64,000 nucleotides of DNA. Origin: Loripinus fragilis (taxonomy: Eukaryota; Mollusca; Bivalvia; Lucinida; Lucinidae). Shown here one piece after another: positions 21,365-32,337 of the stretch (positions within the stretch are counted from its first letter, which is position 1; each line of letters begins with the position of its first letter). The position numbers and the translations under genes were made by a program. A model generated the notes under the pieces. The model was not told where the DNA came from. It searched no databases and saw only the letters and a program-made list of their open reading frames with translations. The stretch lies in assembly GCA_964019695.1 (NCBI GenBank), contig OZ026518.1, positions 69,761,254-69,825,253 on the forward strand, in the 5' to 3' direction.

Positions 21365-21450
21365 CTTCGGACGCACAGATGGACGGATACCAGCTCGATG
21401 GGTATACTATAAGCTCACCTTGTGAGTCTTTGGCTCAGGTGAGCTAATAA
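21365..21450 (-). mobile_element. 5' end fragment of the GCTCACCTGAGC family, minus strand
   Basis: Reverse complement of this stretch starts TTAGCTCACCTGAGCCAAAG, forms the same terminal hairpin as the copy at 21587, and continues to a GTCCATCTGTGCGTCC stretch. It lies head-to-head with that copy, about 140 bp apart. Confidence 0.8.
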
Positions 21451-21586
21451 ATTTTAACTTTTTGGACATCATAAAATTTGCTATAAAAACTCTACTTTTT
21501 CACTTTATACTGATATTGAAATTCTGCTATACTTATTTTCTTTTTTTTTTCTTTTATCCCATTTTTTTTTCATTAACTGATGTTTT

Positions 21587-23252
21587 TAGCTCACCTGAGC
21601 CGAAGGCTCTGAGGTGAGCTATTAGTATACCAGTGACTCCGTCGTCCGTCCGTCCGTCCGTCGTCCGTCAACATTTTCAAACATCTTCTCCTCTGAAACC
21701 ACTGGGCCAATTGAACTCAAATTTCATATGGAGACTCCTTAGGATGGGGGAACGAAAATTTGTTCAAATGTTCCTGGTCACATGACCAAGATGGCCGCCA
21801 TGCCCATATATGGTAAAAACCCTTTAAAAATCTTCTTCTCCAGAACCAGAAGGCAGATGACCTTGGGACTTGGTATGTAGCATCTGGGATGTGGGGCCTA
21901 CCAAGTTTGTTCAAATAATGATCCTTGGTTGACCTTGACCTACTAAACGTCAAGGTCAAATTTGCTTCCTAATAGATTTAAATGGGAATTTTTTTGAAAA
22001 GTTGATTTTTTGAATACTGTTAAAGCAAAAGTGATTATTCTTACTTGATATGTTGTCACTAATGAAACAATGGCTATGAATAAGTTTCAAAGGTCAAGGT
22101 TGACCTTTGCCCTTTCAGGCAAGGTTGCTCATATTGTGGTCCCATCAACATATTAAAACATATTAAAACATAGTTTTCTCACAAACCATTGGCCCAATTG
22201 AGCTCAAATTTCATGTGAAGACTCCTTATGATAAGTCAGCCAAAATTTATACAAAATATTTTGGTCACATGACAAAGATGGCCGCCATGCCCAATTATGG
22301 TAATAAACTTTTAAAAATCTTCTTCTCCAGAACCAGAAGACCAGTGACCATGAAACTTGGTATGTAGTATTGGGGATGTGGGGCCTACCAAGTTTGTACA
22401 AATGATTATCCTAGGGTGACCTTGAACTACTTAACGTCAAGGTCAAGTTAGCTTCCTAATGCATTTGAATGGGAATTTTTTTGAAAAGTTGATTTTTTGA
22501 ATACTGTGGAAGCCAAAGTCACTTTCCTCACTTGATATGTTCAATCTAGTGTCTATAAATAAGTTTCAAAGGTCAAGGTTGATCTTTGACCTTTCAGCCA
22601 AGGTCACTTATATTGGAGTCCCATCAACATAGTTTTCTCAGACAATTATCGGCCAATTGAAACCAAATTTCATATGACAACTCCTTATTATTGGTTAGCC
22701 AAAGCTTATACAAATTGTTATGGTCACATGACTAACATGGCCACCATGCCCATATATGGTAAAAACTCTTTAAATCTCTTCTTCTCTGGAACCAAAAAGC
22801 CATTGGGTTTGGGACTTAGTATGTAGCATCGGGGATGTGGGCCCTTCCAGTTTAGCTCAAATGATGAATCTAGGTTGACCTTGACCTACTTTATGGCAAG
22901 GTCAAATTTTATTCCTAATGCATTTATATGGAGAAAATCTTAAAATGTTCATTTTCTATAGTTAAACCTATTGAGACAATGGTTTATTAAGTACCAAATG
23001 TCAAGCTGACCTGTGACCTTTTATCCAAGGCCACTCATTTGAACTGCCACATACCTATCTAAACATCTTTTTCTCAGAAATCACTGGGCTGTTTGATGTA
23101 TTATTCATAAGATTGTTTAGGTCACTTGACCAAAATGTAGTATATGGTAAAAACAAAATTTGTTCCATTATAAGCTGTAGTTGACCTTGACATATTTTAA
23201 CATTATTTAGGAGATCAGGTGAGCGCCTCAGGACCTTCAGGTCCTCTAGTTT
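21587..23252 (+). mobile_element. GCTCACCTGAGC family element with internal repeats (candidate non-autonomous Helitron)
   Basis: The 5' end is a hairpin, AGCTCACCTGAGCC / CTGAGGTGAGCT, followed by a GTCCGTCCGTCC tract. The body consists of about three diverged units of 400-450 bp, each with GGTCACATGAC, ATGGCC[GA]CCATGCCCA, CTTCTTCTC[CT][AG]GAACCA and TTGACCTTGACCTAC. The 3' end carries AGGACCTTCAGGTCCT, a perfect short hairpin, followed by CTAG then T. A terminal hairpin before CTAG fits a Helitron 3' end (CTRR), but no Rep/helicase is present. Repeat membership is sure; class is inferred. Confidence 0.8.
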
Positions 23253-23599
23253 TTTAAATAGTAGACATTTTGGGAATAGACATTTTGGGAAAAGGCATTC
23301 TAGCACCTACCCCCTTTTTTTCAGATTATATTTAAAAACAGTAGATATCTGCTTGCTAACTATTATTCAAAAAATCAAACAAATAAATAAATAAGAAATA
23401 TATAGATCAGATACTTTTTAAAAAGTCCTTTTCTTAAAAATGAAACTCCTTTCCATAAGAGATATTGGCAAAGATCACAAATTTAACATACAAGGGAGGA
23501 CCTTTTTTTAAGGCAAAACCATTGAGAAGGGAGAAAGATACAAGCTGTGTCTCATTTCAAACCTTACAAACTTTTCTTAAAAAGCTCAGATTTTGACAA
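23253..23599. other. No gene seen
   Basis: AT-rich. TTTTGGGAATAGACATTTTG repeats locally at 23268. Nothing else supported. Confidence 0.4.
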
Positions 23600-23685
23600 G
23601 CTGGTATAGTTCAGTTGGCAGAACAGCCTCAGGTTATGATATGCAACACCTGGAGGTATGTCTGGGTTCGAACCCCAGTGCTGGC
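23600..23685 (+). tRNA. tRNA-like sequence, probably a pseudogene or SINE head
   Basis: Acceptor strands GCTGGTA and TGCTGGC pair along all seven positions if G-T wobbles are allowed. A GTTC/GAAC D stem and a perfect T arm (CTGGG TTCGAAC CCCAG) are present. The central part does not fold as a normal anticodon arm: CAGGT pairs with ACCTG around a 13-nt loop, giving a total of 86 nt. No anticodon can be assigned. There is no poly-T terminator directly after it, though TTTGTTTTT follows at about 23700. Confidence 0.55.
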
Positions 23686-24176
23686 AGTCTGATCTGATGC
23701 TTTGTTTTTATTGAAAAATATGAATAACATAAAAATGATCAAAAATTCAGTCAAAATATACCATTTTTGAAAAGCATTTAGGAAATGAAAAAGCTGTCTC
23801 CTTGTAAATTAAGGTTTTGAATTAAAAGTCAAATCAATCTCTGAGAATTTAATTGATAACCTTTGATTTGATCAAAATGAAAGAGGTTTTATACATGTAC
23901 CCCTATAAAAACAGTAAGATTCTGTGTATAAAGTGGCTTTAAGTCTTCTTCTCAGGAAAAAGTCTGATCTGCTGTTTGTATATCAAAATATGATAATCTT
24001 TCTTCAAAATAATTTCAAACAGAACAATTTTATTTCAAAAAGCCACTAAACTAGAGCCCTAAAACTCATAATATGAAATCGGCCCAGATGTGATAACTGT
24101 CTAGTGCTAGATCTGAAAATGAAAAAGGGATCAGCGCTAGCCATGTTAATGTGTAAAGCCATACATCAGCAGATGC
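23686..24176. other. No gene seen
   Basis: AT-rich intervening DNA without recognisable features. Confidence 0.4.
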
Positions 24177-24190
24177 TTAAATACATGGGT

Positions 24191-24513
24191 TGTTGTTGTT
24201 GTTTCGTTGCTTTACGTCCCAAGTCAACAGCTATGGTCATTGCGGGACGGTCAGTTCACCTAACCACACTTTTTCCTGGGCAAGCTTGAACAAGCAGTTA
24301 ACCAGTACTTCGTGCACATACTTTCGCTTGTAACTGACAACAACCCTTCTTGAATGATTCAGCGGAAGGGAGGAGAATGACCATAGAAATTATTTCATGA
24401 TCAATCTCCACGAAAGTATGGGACCGGGCCGGGATCGAACTCGCGACCCCTGGATCTGCAGTCAGACTCGCATCTGTAGCCAGACACGTTACCGACTGCG
24501 CTACGCGGCCCGT
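24191..24513 (-). mobile_element. Full-length tRNA-derived SINE with perfect 14-bp duplication
   Basis: On the minus strand the element opens with a tRNA head: GGGCCGCGTAGCGCAGTCGG, then CTGACTGCAGATCC (anticodon loop, GCA possible, as in tRNA-Cys) and a GAGTTCGATCCCGG B box. It runs through a 230-bp body and ends with GGGACGTAAAGCAACGAAAC and a (CAA)n tail. TTAAATACATGGGT flanks it at 24177-24190 and 24514-24527 without mismatch, so the insertion is young. Confidence 0.95.
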
Positions 24514-24959
24514 TTAAATACATGGGTAAGTTTTCAGGATTACAAGGGTTAATTCTGAGTTCAGCAGGACAAAGGTTAATTCTGATTTGACCCTTAAATG
24601 GGCGGAAAATTTACCTGTGTATGGCAACTGTGTGATGTGTGACACCTGTCCCTGCCATAAGTTGCTAAAACAGCACTTTTCTATTAAACTTTATTCAAGT
24701 GGGCACTGTATAGCCAGGGGGGGGGGGGCAAAGATGAACAATAGGATGTCATGATTGACTTCATATTTTAACTTAAGACAATTCAAGTCCAGGTGATCAC
24801 AAACAGAAGTGTCTTTATTTGAGTTATAGCACGGCTTCAAACTTCAGGTATTAGACTTATACTCAAGAAAATTAGGCTTATTCCTGAAACTAAGATCCTG
24901 ATAAATAAGTAGAATTGAAGTATTAAGTCAAATACTCTATTATTGAAATTACCAATCTA

Positions 24960-25095
24960 AATGTTGAGTACAGCCTCCAGATAAGAGTGCGTATTGGAAA
25001 ATTATTTTCTTTATTTCTCATCCAAAAAATATGTTGTGGGTACTCAAAAGAACCGTCTCAATGAGACCATTCTTTTGAGCACCAAAACACATAAT
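24960..25095 (-). repeat. Palindromic dispersed element, copy 4
   Basis: Minus-strand reading gives TGTGTTTTGGTGCTCAAAAG, AATGGTCTCATTGAGACGGT, TCTTTTGAGTACCCACAACA and the outer end ACTCTTATCTGGAGGCTG. This is the most complete copy in the window. Confidence 0.88.
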
Positions 25096-25139
25096 TAAAT
25101 TAATGGGAAAGAAAAAAATTAAAATTTTACGCAAATAAA

Positions 25140-26220
25140 ATTTTCTTATCTGGACCTATGTTGAGTGTGAAAATTCCAGGGTTGTAAAACATATTTGCCA
25201 GAATTTCCCGGTATTTTATTTGAGGTAGGAAGCCCAAATTTGGTGTGTGAATGCATCTTAAGATGGAGGAGTGTGCCATCCCATTTTTGGGTCACTGTGA
25301 CCTTGACCTAATTTCTAGACTTGGTATTGAGTCTGGTGCATAAAAACTGCATTATCTTCTATATTCTTTGAGGTAGGAATCCCAAATTTGGTGTATAGAT
25401 GCATCTTTGGATGGTGATATGTCATATTCCTTTTTGGGTCACTGTGATCTTGACCTCAGACCTAGTTTTTAGAATAATGGTGTCTGGAGCATATCTCCTA
25501 TATTATTTGAGCTAGGAATCCAAAATTTGGTGTGTGGTTGCATCTTGGGATAGGGGCATGTCATGTACTAGTTTTGGGGTCACTGTGACCTTGACCTATT
25601 TTCTAGAATTATTGTTTCAGACGCATATCTCCTATATTAATTGAGGTAGGAGTCCCAAATTTAGTGTATGTATGCATCTTTGGATATGTAATATTCATTT
25701 TGGGTCACTTTGACCTTGACCTCTGACCTAGTTTTTAGAATAATGGTGTCCAGAGAATATTATCTATATTATTTGAGATAGGAATCCAAAATTTGGTGTG
25801 TGGTTTCGTATTGGGATGGCAGAGTGTCCTGTACTAGTTTTTTGGTCACTGTAATCTTGACCTATCGTATCAGGCTCATACCTCCTATATCATCTGAGGT
25901 TGGAATCCCAAATTTGGTGTTTGGATGCGTCTTTGGATGGTGATATGTGGAGGGACCATATTTAGGTCACTGCATGAGACCTTGACCTATGACCTAGTTT
26001 CTAGAATAATCGTGTGTGGAGCATATTGTCTATATTATTTGAGGTAGGAATCTCAAATTTGGTGTGTGGATTCCTCTTGAGCTACCATTTTGGGTCATTT
26101 GACCTTAACATTGACTTCTGACCTCATTTCTAGTTTTTGTATCTGGAGCATATCTCGTTTATAACAAATATGAAGATGTGCACAGGCGACGCAGGTCCAG
26201 AACAGAGTTTGGTCTTGTTA
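25140..26220 (+). repeat. Dispersed family with about 150-bp internal units
   Basis: GAGGTAGGAATCCCAAATTT, GGTGTGTGGATGCATCTT, GGGTCACTGTGACCTTGACC and a TTCTAGAATAAT stretch recur about seven times in order with divergence. The left end is near TTTTCTTATCTGGACC, the right end near AGAACAGAGTTTGGTCTTGT. It is a molluscan-type internally repetitive element without ORFs. Confidence 0.8.
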
Positions 26221-26750
26221 AAATTAGAAGCAACTATTACGATCTAATTACAAGGCACCTAGTCCCCCGGTCATAACCGTATTATCTGCTCATATCAGCA
26301 AGGGTATCATCGGATGCCAACCGACTCATTGTTGCTAGGTTTTGTAATAAGATGATAAAAGTTCTTTCCCCTGTATAAGCGTTTGCCAAGCCAGAGTGTG
26401 ATAATGTGTTGCAGCCCAAGCCCGAGGCTCCAACACAATATCACATGGGGTTGACAAACGTCAATATACGGAAAAGAATAACTTAAGTGAAGGGTATGCT
26501 TTTTTTTTAATTTAGTTTTCCAGGAAAGTCATCGAAACTCATGCAAATAAAGCTCATTGGAAAGACATTCATTTGTGGTACAAAAAGGTGCATATTTAAG
26601 TTTAAAATTTGCTGGCTGGCATCAGGGACACTATATCCGTAGGCACTGTGATGAGGCATTAAATTTAAGTTTGCATCTCAATCAGCATCACCCACCAGCC
26701 AAATGGTAACTTATAAAATCAAAATAAAAGATGTGGATGCTTAGGTATCA
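26221..26750. other. No gene seen
   Basis: AT-rich, with a weak inverted match (TTTGCCAAGCCAGAGTGTGATAATGTGTTG against CAACACAATATCACATGGGGTTGACAAACG, 26387-26459). This resembles a decayed small palindrome; nothing coding. Confidence 0.4.
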
Positions 26751-27151
26751 TGCGCGGATCCAGGAATTTTTGCTAGGTTTGGGGTCCGGCCAGGCCGGAC
26801 TGCCAGAAAACAGCTCTGACAATGTTTTTCTTTTCTTTTTCAGTTCTCGTCTTATTTTACAGTTTTACAGAGGGTGTCTAATGGTTATTTCAAAAGAAAT
26901 TTTCCAAGGTTTCAGAGGGAGTTCAATTTTTTCCAGGGGGGGGGGGATAGGGGCTACGGACCCCCCTTGAAAATCACAAGCTGTATGGGTTTCTATATAG
27001 AAATTAGCATGTTTGAACCCACCCCCCCTTCCCTGGAAAAAGTTGGACCCCCCTAATTTCTATATAGAAACCCAACAGCTTGTGAACCCATACAGCTTGT
27101 GATTTTCAAGGCGGGTCCGTAGCCCCTATCCCCTCCCCCTGGATCCGCGCA
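26751..27151. mobile_element. Palindromic TIR element (TGCGCGGATCCAGG ends)
   Basis: TGCGCGGATCCAGG at 26751 pairs with CCTGGATCCGCGCA ending 27151. Inner arms GATAGGGGCTACGGACCC...TATATAGAAATTA (26946-27006) and TAATTTCTATATAGAAACCC...GTAGCCCCTATC (27053-27130) form a long hairpin in which ACAGCTTGTGA is duplicated on the right side. A relative lies at 30771-31081. Confidence 0.85.
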
Positions 27152-28280
27152 CAGTATGCCCCACCATGATCCTTTCACCAGTGCCTCAAATTAGTTCTAC
27201 CAAAAAGGTGCAAGGTACGTAAGATCACTTAAATGCTGGGTGTGTCCATTTCATTTTATTTAGCCGAATTTGAAATTAAATTGCATTAATTTTTATTGTT
27301 GTATGATGGCACACGTAGGCCTATTCCCATTTAAACTTCCAATAAACTCAGTAGAGATATTGTTGCTGTATCAGTGATAGCATTATGTCATAGAATACTC
27401 AAAGAGCGTTACATCCGACAGCTGTCCGAAACTGTCCCTTGTCCGAGTACTGGTTCACGAATAGGCTACTATCGAGACTGAGCACTTTCCACTATTGTAG
27501 AAGATAATCATTATCAAAATAGTATCATTGTTACAAACCATCCTTTATTCTTCATAAAGTTTCACATTCTGTTGAGACATTAACGAACGTCTGGTTGTAA
27601 GAGAGGAATTCCCAGTCGATTTCCCTCCAATGACGCCATATTGAATCGTTGTTCCGTGGAATAGAATTGAATAGGTAGGAAGGATAGCACCACTTCGAGG
27701 AGCTAGCTTCGCTAAGCTAGCGGCTATTTTTTCTACGTCTATAAAACGGGTAGGGTGTTTTTTGCTAGGTAGCGGCTACTTTCCCTAGCCTTATAAAACT
27801 CGTCTCAGCTAGCGGTTCCCTGGAAGTCCGCCATTTTGGAAATCTTCTTCATCGAGTCCACCTCAGAATTTCAAGCGCCTGTAACTTTTTAAATAGTGAA
27901 CGAAAACATAAAGTATGGGTAGTCATTTTCTTAGTTAGATCGTAATGAACATTTTGGTACTAAATTTATTGTGATTTTCTAGAATTTTTCGTTTTTGTTC
28001 CTCGATCCTAAGACAGAAACGTTATGCAACGTCATCGCATGTGCAAATGACGTCATTTGTTAATGTTCGTTACGTCAAAAGGGCAGAGAAGCGTTATGCT
28101 TGTTTAAAAATTGTAAATAATAAAAGGAAAATGAATAAGACATGCATTTCATCTCGTCGATGCCTTGGGTCACCTGTGGTCAGGAAAAAGAAGTTCCGGC
28201 TAAAGGGATTTATTTCCCTACAAAATTACGGATTTTATTTGTATAATAAATCATGGTATTTACCCGCCAAACATGTAATA
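27152..28280. other. No gene seen
   Basis: Includes a patch of GC-richer sequence at 27690-27850 with two TATAAAA strings and repeated AGCTAGCGG motifs. It could be a repeat or an isolated promoter-like patch; no exon was found nearby. The 97-codon frame at 28041 shows no domain. Confidence 0.35.
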
Positions 28281-28385
28281 TATTGCATTAACACTTGCCG
28301 GGTCCCTCGCACTACGTTTGAACACTTGGTCTAACGGCCTCGTGTTCAAATAGCTTCCTTGGGACCTGGCAAATGTTAAAGCATG
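28281..28385. repeat. Hairpin with about 42-bp arms
   Basis: TGCATTAACACTTGCCGGGT...TTTGAACAC pairs with GTGTTCAAATAGCTTCCTTG...TTAAAGCA, with several mismatches. Confidence 0.75.
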
Positions 28386-28485
28386 AAAAAAAAACATGTG
28401 TGTTCCCGATATTCTCGTTTCCCTGACTCTGCACTGGTTGATGCAAAGAAAGGAAGCCGCAGGGTGAAAGTTTTCAAGAGACTAG

Positions 28486-28556
28486 CAAAGGCTCTGATCA
28501 GACAGCGCATATGCGCAGGCTAATCTGTGGCTTTGCCCGTCGCACATACCACATTA
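28486..28556 (+). repeat. Dispersed repeat pair member (GGCTCTGATCAGAC)
   Basis: ACTAGCAAAGGCTCTGATCA, GCGCAGGCT and TCGCAC/TAAACCACATT match 56072-56145 closely. It contains a small palindrome (GCGCATATGCGC). Confidence 0.8.
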
Positions 28557-29167
28557 AAAAAATCAAAGCATAATTCACGCAAGAACTTCTGTTATTGTAG
28601 TAAATGAAAGTAAAATAGAATTAGGATAAGCTCCTGTTAAAAGACTTTTAAAACCTTAATAATAAAATAAATGTGATCCGACTTATTTCTGGGGAGTTAG
28701 ATAGACGCTGCTTTCCCTCACGAAAGATAGAGGACCTACCAACAGTTTTTCTTTCATCTTTTTGAGCTACACCCGGATGAGTTGTCATACAATACATTAG
28801 GTCTACTGCGTTTGTGTTTTTTTGCAATAAGCAATATTGTGATCAAGAATAAAGTAATTGCAGCCTTCTGATTTTATTTAAACTGAATCGGAAATTTATT
28901 ATTAGGCTCTCCCAGGTGTTTTGGGGACAGGGAAAATGGCATTTATTTCACGTGAACGGGGAAAGTAAGGCCAACTTTTGATGGAAACAGAACAAACACA
29001 ATAATGGGTAACAGGGAACATAAGACAACGAATTTTCGATGGGGGGGGGGGGGGGAAGGGGAACACGCCCCTTTATTTCAGGGGAACAAGGGAACATTTA
29101 CCCCCACCACTTTGGGAGGGCCTCGCGAATGTATCGTCTGCTAAACACATCAAAGCATAACAAATAT
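28557..29167. other. No gene seen; G-run
   Basis: AT-rich, then a patch rich in GGGAACA motifs with a run of 15 G at 29041. No coding frame recognised. Confidence 0.4.
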
Positions 29168-29173
29168 AGTATT

Positions 29174-30264
29174 GAGGCCCCCAGGGGGTCTATGCTCCCT
29201 TGATCCATGAAAATAATGCACTGATCTTCCCAAATTCCTCAGCTCCCCGAAAGTATTTTTCCTTTGCTCCCCAAATCCTTAAAATTAATTCAACTTCTCC
29301 CCAAATCCCCAAAAATATAAGCAAATTCTCCCTAAACTGCATTTTTCTTTCCATAGTATTAAATTCACATGCCTAAAACTATGAAGCTATACACGAGCGA
29401 ATGACTAAATATTCACTTAATATATTTACGTATACACATGTAAAGATAAGGCTTAGCCAAAGAATACAACTATTACATGATATGTAATTATAATAAACAC
29501 TTGTGCTAGGGGGTTCTGGGGACATGCTACCCCGGGAAAAATGATAAAATTGTGCGATCTGGTACATTCTGAGTGTTCCAAAAAATGTTATTATCAACCT
29601 TAAATTCAACAATTTTTAGGATAATAAATCAACAAAACCCCATATTTTGTGCCATATTTTTCTCCAAGATTAATCCAGATGCGCACGTTAGTACAAAAAT
29701 GATGTAATCACATATTACAAGGGGTATGGGGACCAATAGCCCCCGGAAGCCAAAGAAATGTAAAAAAATGATGTCTTTCCTTTCCACGTAATGATGTGGA
29801 TTCAGATTCGTGCTAGGGGGGTCCGGGGGTAAGCTCCCCGAATTTTTGTATATTAAAATGGTGCAAGATGGCGCAATCTGAGTGTTCCAAAATACATTAT
29901 TATCAACCTAAAAATGAATAATTTTAAGGATAATAAATCAGCAATAGTAAAACTATTCGCCATACCTTTCACCAATACCAATGCAGATTAGAGCACGAAA
30001 ATAAATACATTTAGATTTTCCAAGGGGGGTATGGGGGCTTTCCCTCAAAAGCCGAAGATTTTTTTTTAAAAAAATCAAACGAAATGAAGGCTTTTTCTTT
30101 AAGGTAAGAGATCATAAATTTAATTTTTACTTTTTGCAGGGCTCCCAAAATCCCCAAAGCTATGAGTTTGCTCCCCAAATCCCTGAAATAATTACCAGTG
30201 CAGCCCAGTTCCCTGAAAATAAATAGCCCTTCTCCCCAGCTCCCATAAACCCCTTTGAGACCCC
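29174..30264 (+). mobile_element. hAT-like non-autonomous element, copy 2
   Basis: Same ends and order as the copy at 5157: GAGGCCCCCAGGGGGTCT, TGCTCCCTTGATCC, CTCCCCAAATCCC runs, and CCATAAACCCCTTTGAGACCCC at the right. It is flanked by AGTATT at 29168-29173 and 30265-30270. Two internal segments, each with GTGCTAGGGGG and GATAATAAATCA, look duplicated (about 29503 and 29812). Confidence 0.75.
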
Positions 30265-30494
30265 AGTATTTATAACAAAATAAAGGCGCGCAGCAAGGCA
30301 GAAGCAAGGATGCCTTGGCTTCAACATCACATGGGCCTCGATGCAAGAAATCTCAAAGAACAACAAAGGCATTGGTCTTTCGTGCAGTCTGATCAGCGCC
30401 TTCGTTATTCGCAATCATTGCTGAAAAGTAAAGTAACAAGGTTTTCATTTTTTGGTAATTTCAACATGATAAAATCCTCTGGCTACGCCCCTGA

Positions 30495-30624
30495 TTTTGT
30501 TTGATTTGATTCTTTACTTCCCATTTAACAATTTTTCAGATATGTCGGGATGGGCTTCCTTGGTTGAATCAGTACTAAAACAAGGATAAATGTGTCTTGC
30601 TTAAGGACACAACACAGTGCGACG
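30495..30624 (-). mobile_element. 5'-truncated SINE (same family as 4211)
   Basis: Minus-strand reading gives the body and tail: CACTGTGTTGTGTCC, TAAGCAAGACACATTTATCC, AGTACTGATTCAACCAAGGA and GTAAAGAATCAAATCAAACA. The tRNA head is missing. Confidence 0.85.
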
Positions 30625-30770
30625 CCCCTGATATATAAATGTTGTCTGCAACTGATTTTTTTCTCCGAGATGTCCTCTTGAGTCTACTGAGAACAACATA
30701 ATTAGGCAAGCCCCTACTACAATGGGAGCAACAATAAAAAGTGGACGCCAAAAGATTCGCCGCCATAGGA

Positions 30771-31081
30771 CATCCGCGGATCCAGACGCCCCCTCCCCCC
30801 CCCCCCCCCCCCCCCCCCCCGAAATATCACAAAAATGTAGGGTTTCTCAGCAATTCTGGTCCGGATCCCCTGAAAAATCACAGTTATCATACTAGCATTC
30901 AATGATGGGCCAGCAGCATCGGCTCACCAGCGAAACGTCATTTGATGCCATTCAAATGCCGTTTCGCCGGCGGGCCGACGATGGCCCGCTTATGGTAGTA
31001 TCTGGATCCTACCTCTCGTCGTTGGAAAAAAGCCGTTATAGTTGGACCCCCTCTGACAAAAACTGTCTGGATCCGCACATG
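30771..31081. mobile_element. TIR element related to 26751
   Basis: CATCCGCGGATCCAGA at 30771 and TCTGGATCCGCACATG ending 31081 are inverted. The interior holds a long C run (30794-30820) and GGTCCGGATCCCCTGA motifs. Confidence 0.65.
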
Positions 31082-31199
31082 TAGGACGGACAGTAGCCTA
31101 TTCCTATGTTGTCTACAATGCATATAACTTGCAACAAATATGCCCCAAAAATCATGTTGTTGTTATCAATAAATTACCTCGAAGAACAAGACACGCAGC

Positions 31200-31630
31200 T
31201 CAGGAGGAGAGGGGGGGGGGGATGGTACTCTAATATTTTCATACACACGTAGTCTCAGGCCATTTTTAGGGGTTCGAAAATTTCAATTTCAGTATGTTTT
31301 GGTGTTTTCAGAAAAATGAATATTTTTAGGGGTATGATCTTTTGTGGATATTTTGGGGGTTTATCACATAATTGGACTATAGTTATACCCCCCCCCCCCC
31401 GCTCCACCCTGGGACATGCAACCACTTTTAACAAGTATACACTTTTACAAAGAAGCTCAGTCTACGCGGTTGTTCGGGCTGGCTGGCTGACTGATTGATT
31501 GACTGAGAAGCAAGCAGACAGACAGCTATATTATGGTGCATACTTCTCTAAAAACAATGGTCAGCTTTCAGCCGGGGGGGGGGGGGGGGGTAGGTACTCT
31601 AATATTTATACACATGCATTATTAAAATCA
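31200..31630. repeat. G- and C-run rich region with TACTCTAATATTT repeats
   Basis: GGTACTCTAATATTTTCATA (31224) and GGTACTCTAATATTTATACA (31593) each follow a G run; a reverse copy is at about 39555-39590. This looks like a poly-G-associated repeat family. Confidence 0.6.
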
Positions 31631-31680
31631 AAGCAATGGATCTCCATTTATAAGAAGCCATATATATAATTTCAGTACGA

Positions 31681-31880
31681 GGGAGCGAAGCAAAAGAGGA
31701 AATTTTTTGGTAACGTTCTTCAGAGCAAAAGTCTTAGAGGGATAAAAGAAAGAGCAAAAAATAATACACACAAAACAACAACAACAACAACAAAAAACAA
31801 TGATAATATTTTAGTCCAAGCGAGCAAAGCGAGCTAGGAAAATTTTTGGTAAAATTCTTCAGAGCAAAAGCACGGGTGGG
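31681..31880 (+). repeat. Direct duplication of a GAGCGAAGC segment
   Basis: AGGAAATTTTTTGGTAACGT...TTCAGAGCAAAAG (31698) recurs as AGGAAAATTTTTGGTAAAAT...TTCAGAGCAAAAG (31836), each preceded by a GAGCGAAGC-like motif. Confidence 0.7.
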
Positions 31881-32337
31881 CATCAGCCGAACTACCGCGA
31901 AATCGCGTAAACGTAAATTTGTTCCTTCGTCACATCCTGAACCTTTCGCGGTAGTGGCGTCGTCACGGAAAAGCCAAACAAAGGTAGGTACTCTCACTTG
32001 TTTTGAATTTTTGTATCAGAATGAGCTAGCTATGTAAAAATCTGGCAATGCTTTTCCATGTAGATATGATTTACCTTGCTAAACAGGCCAAATGCGATGT
32101 TGAAAAAAGCTTTGCTTTGAGACGAGAACCGTAACCAAATCGAACACAGAACGGGATTTCTTCATTTTTATGTCAAAACGAAGAAAGTATGCAGATGTTT
32201 TGCCAGTTTTAGCTCAGAACAAGAGCATTTTACACATGGCATGTACATGACAGCCCTTATTCGTTCTTCGGATGTAAAAAATTCGAACCGATAATGTTCT
32301 ATGAAGGAATAAATACCAAAGTTTTCAGGCGCAGTAT
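31881..32337. other. No gene seen
   Basis: Contains a small inverted match CTACCGCGAAATCGCG / TTTCGCGGTAG (31891-31955). No supported gene. Confidence 0.4.

Noticed and set aside
27690..27850. Promoter with two TATAAAA boxes
   Set aside because: The boxes lie in duplicated AGCTAGCGG sequence and no exon follows; too weak to call.
28041..28334. 97-codon basic ORF
   Set aside because: No domain, overlaps a palindromic hairpin at its end.
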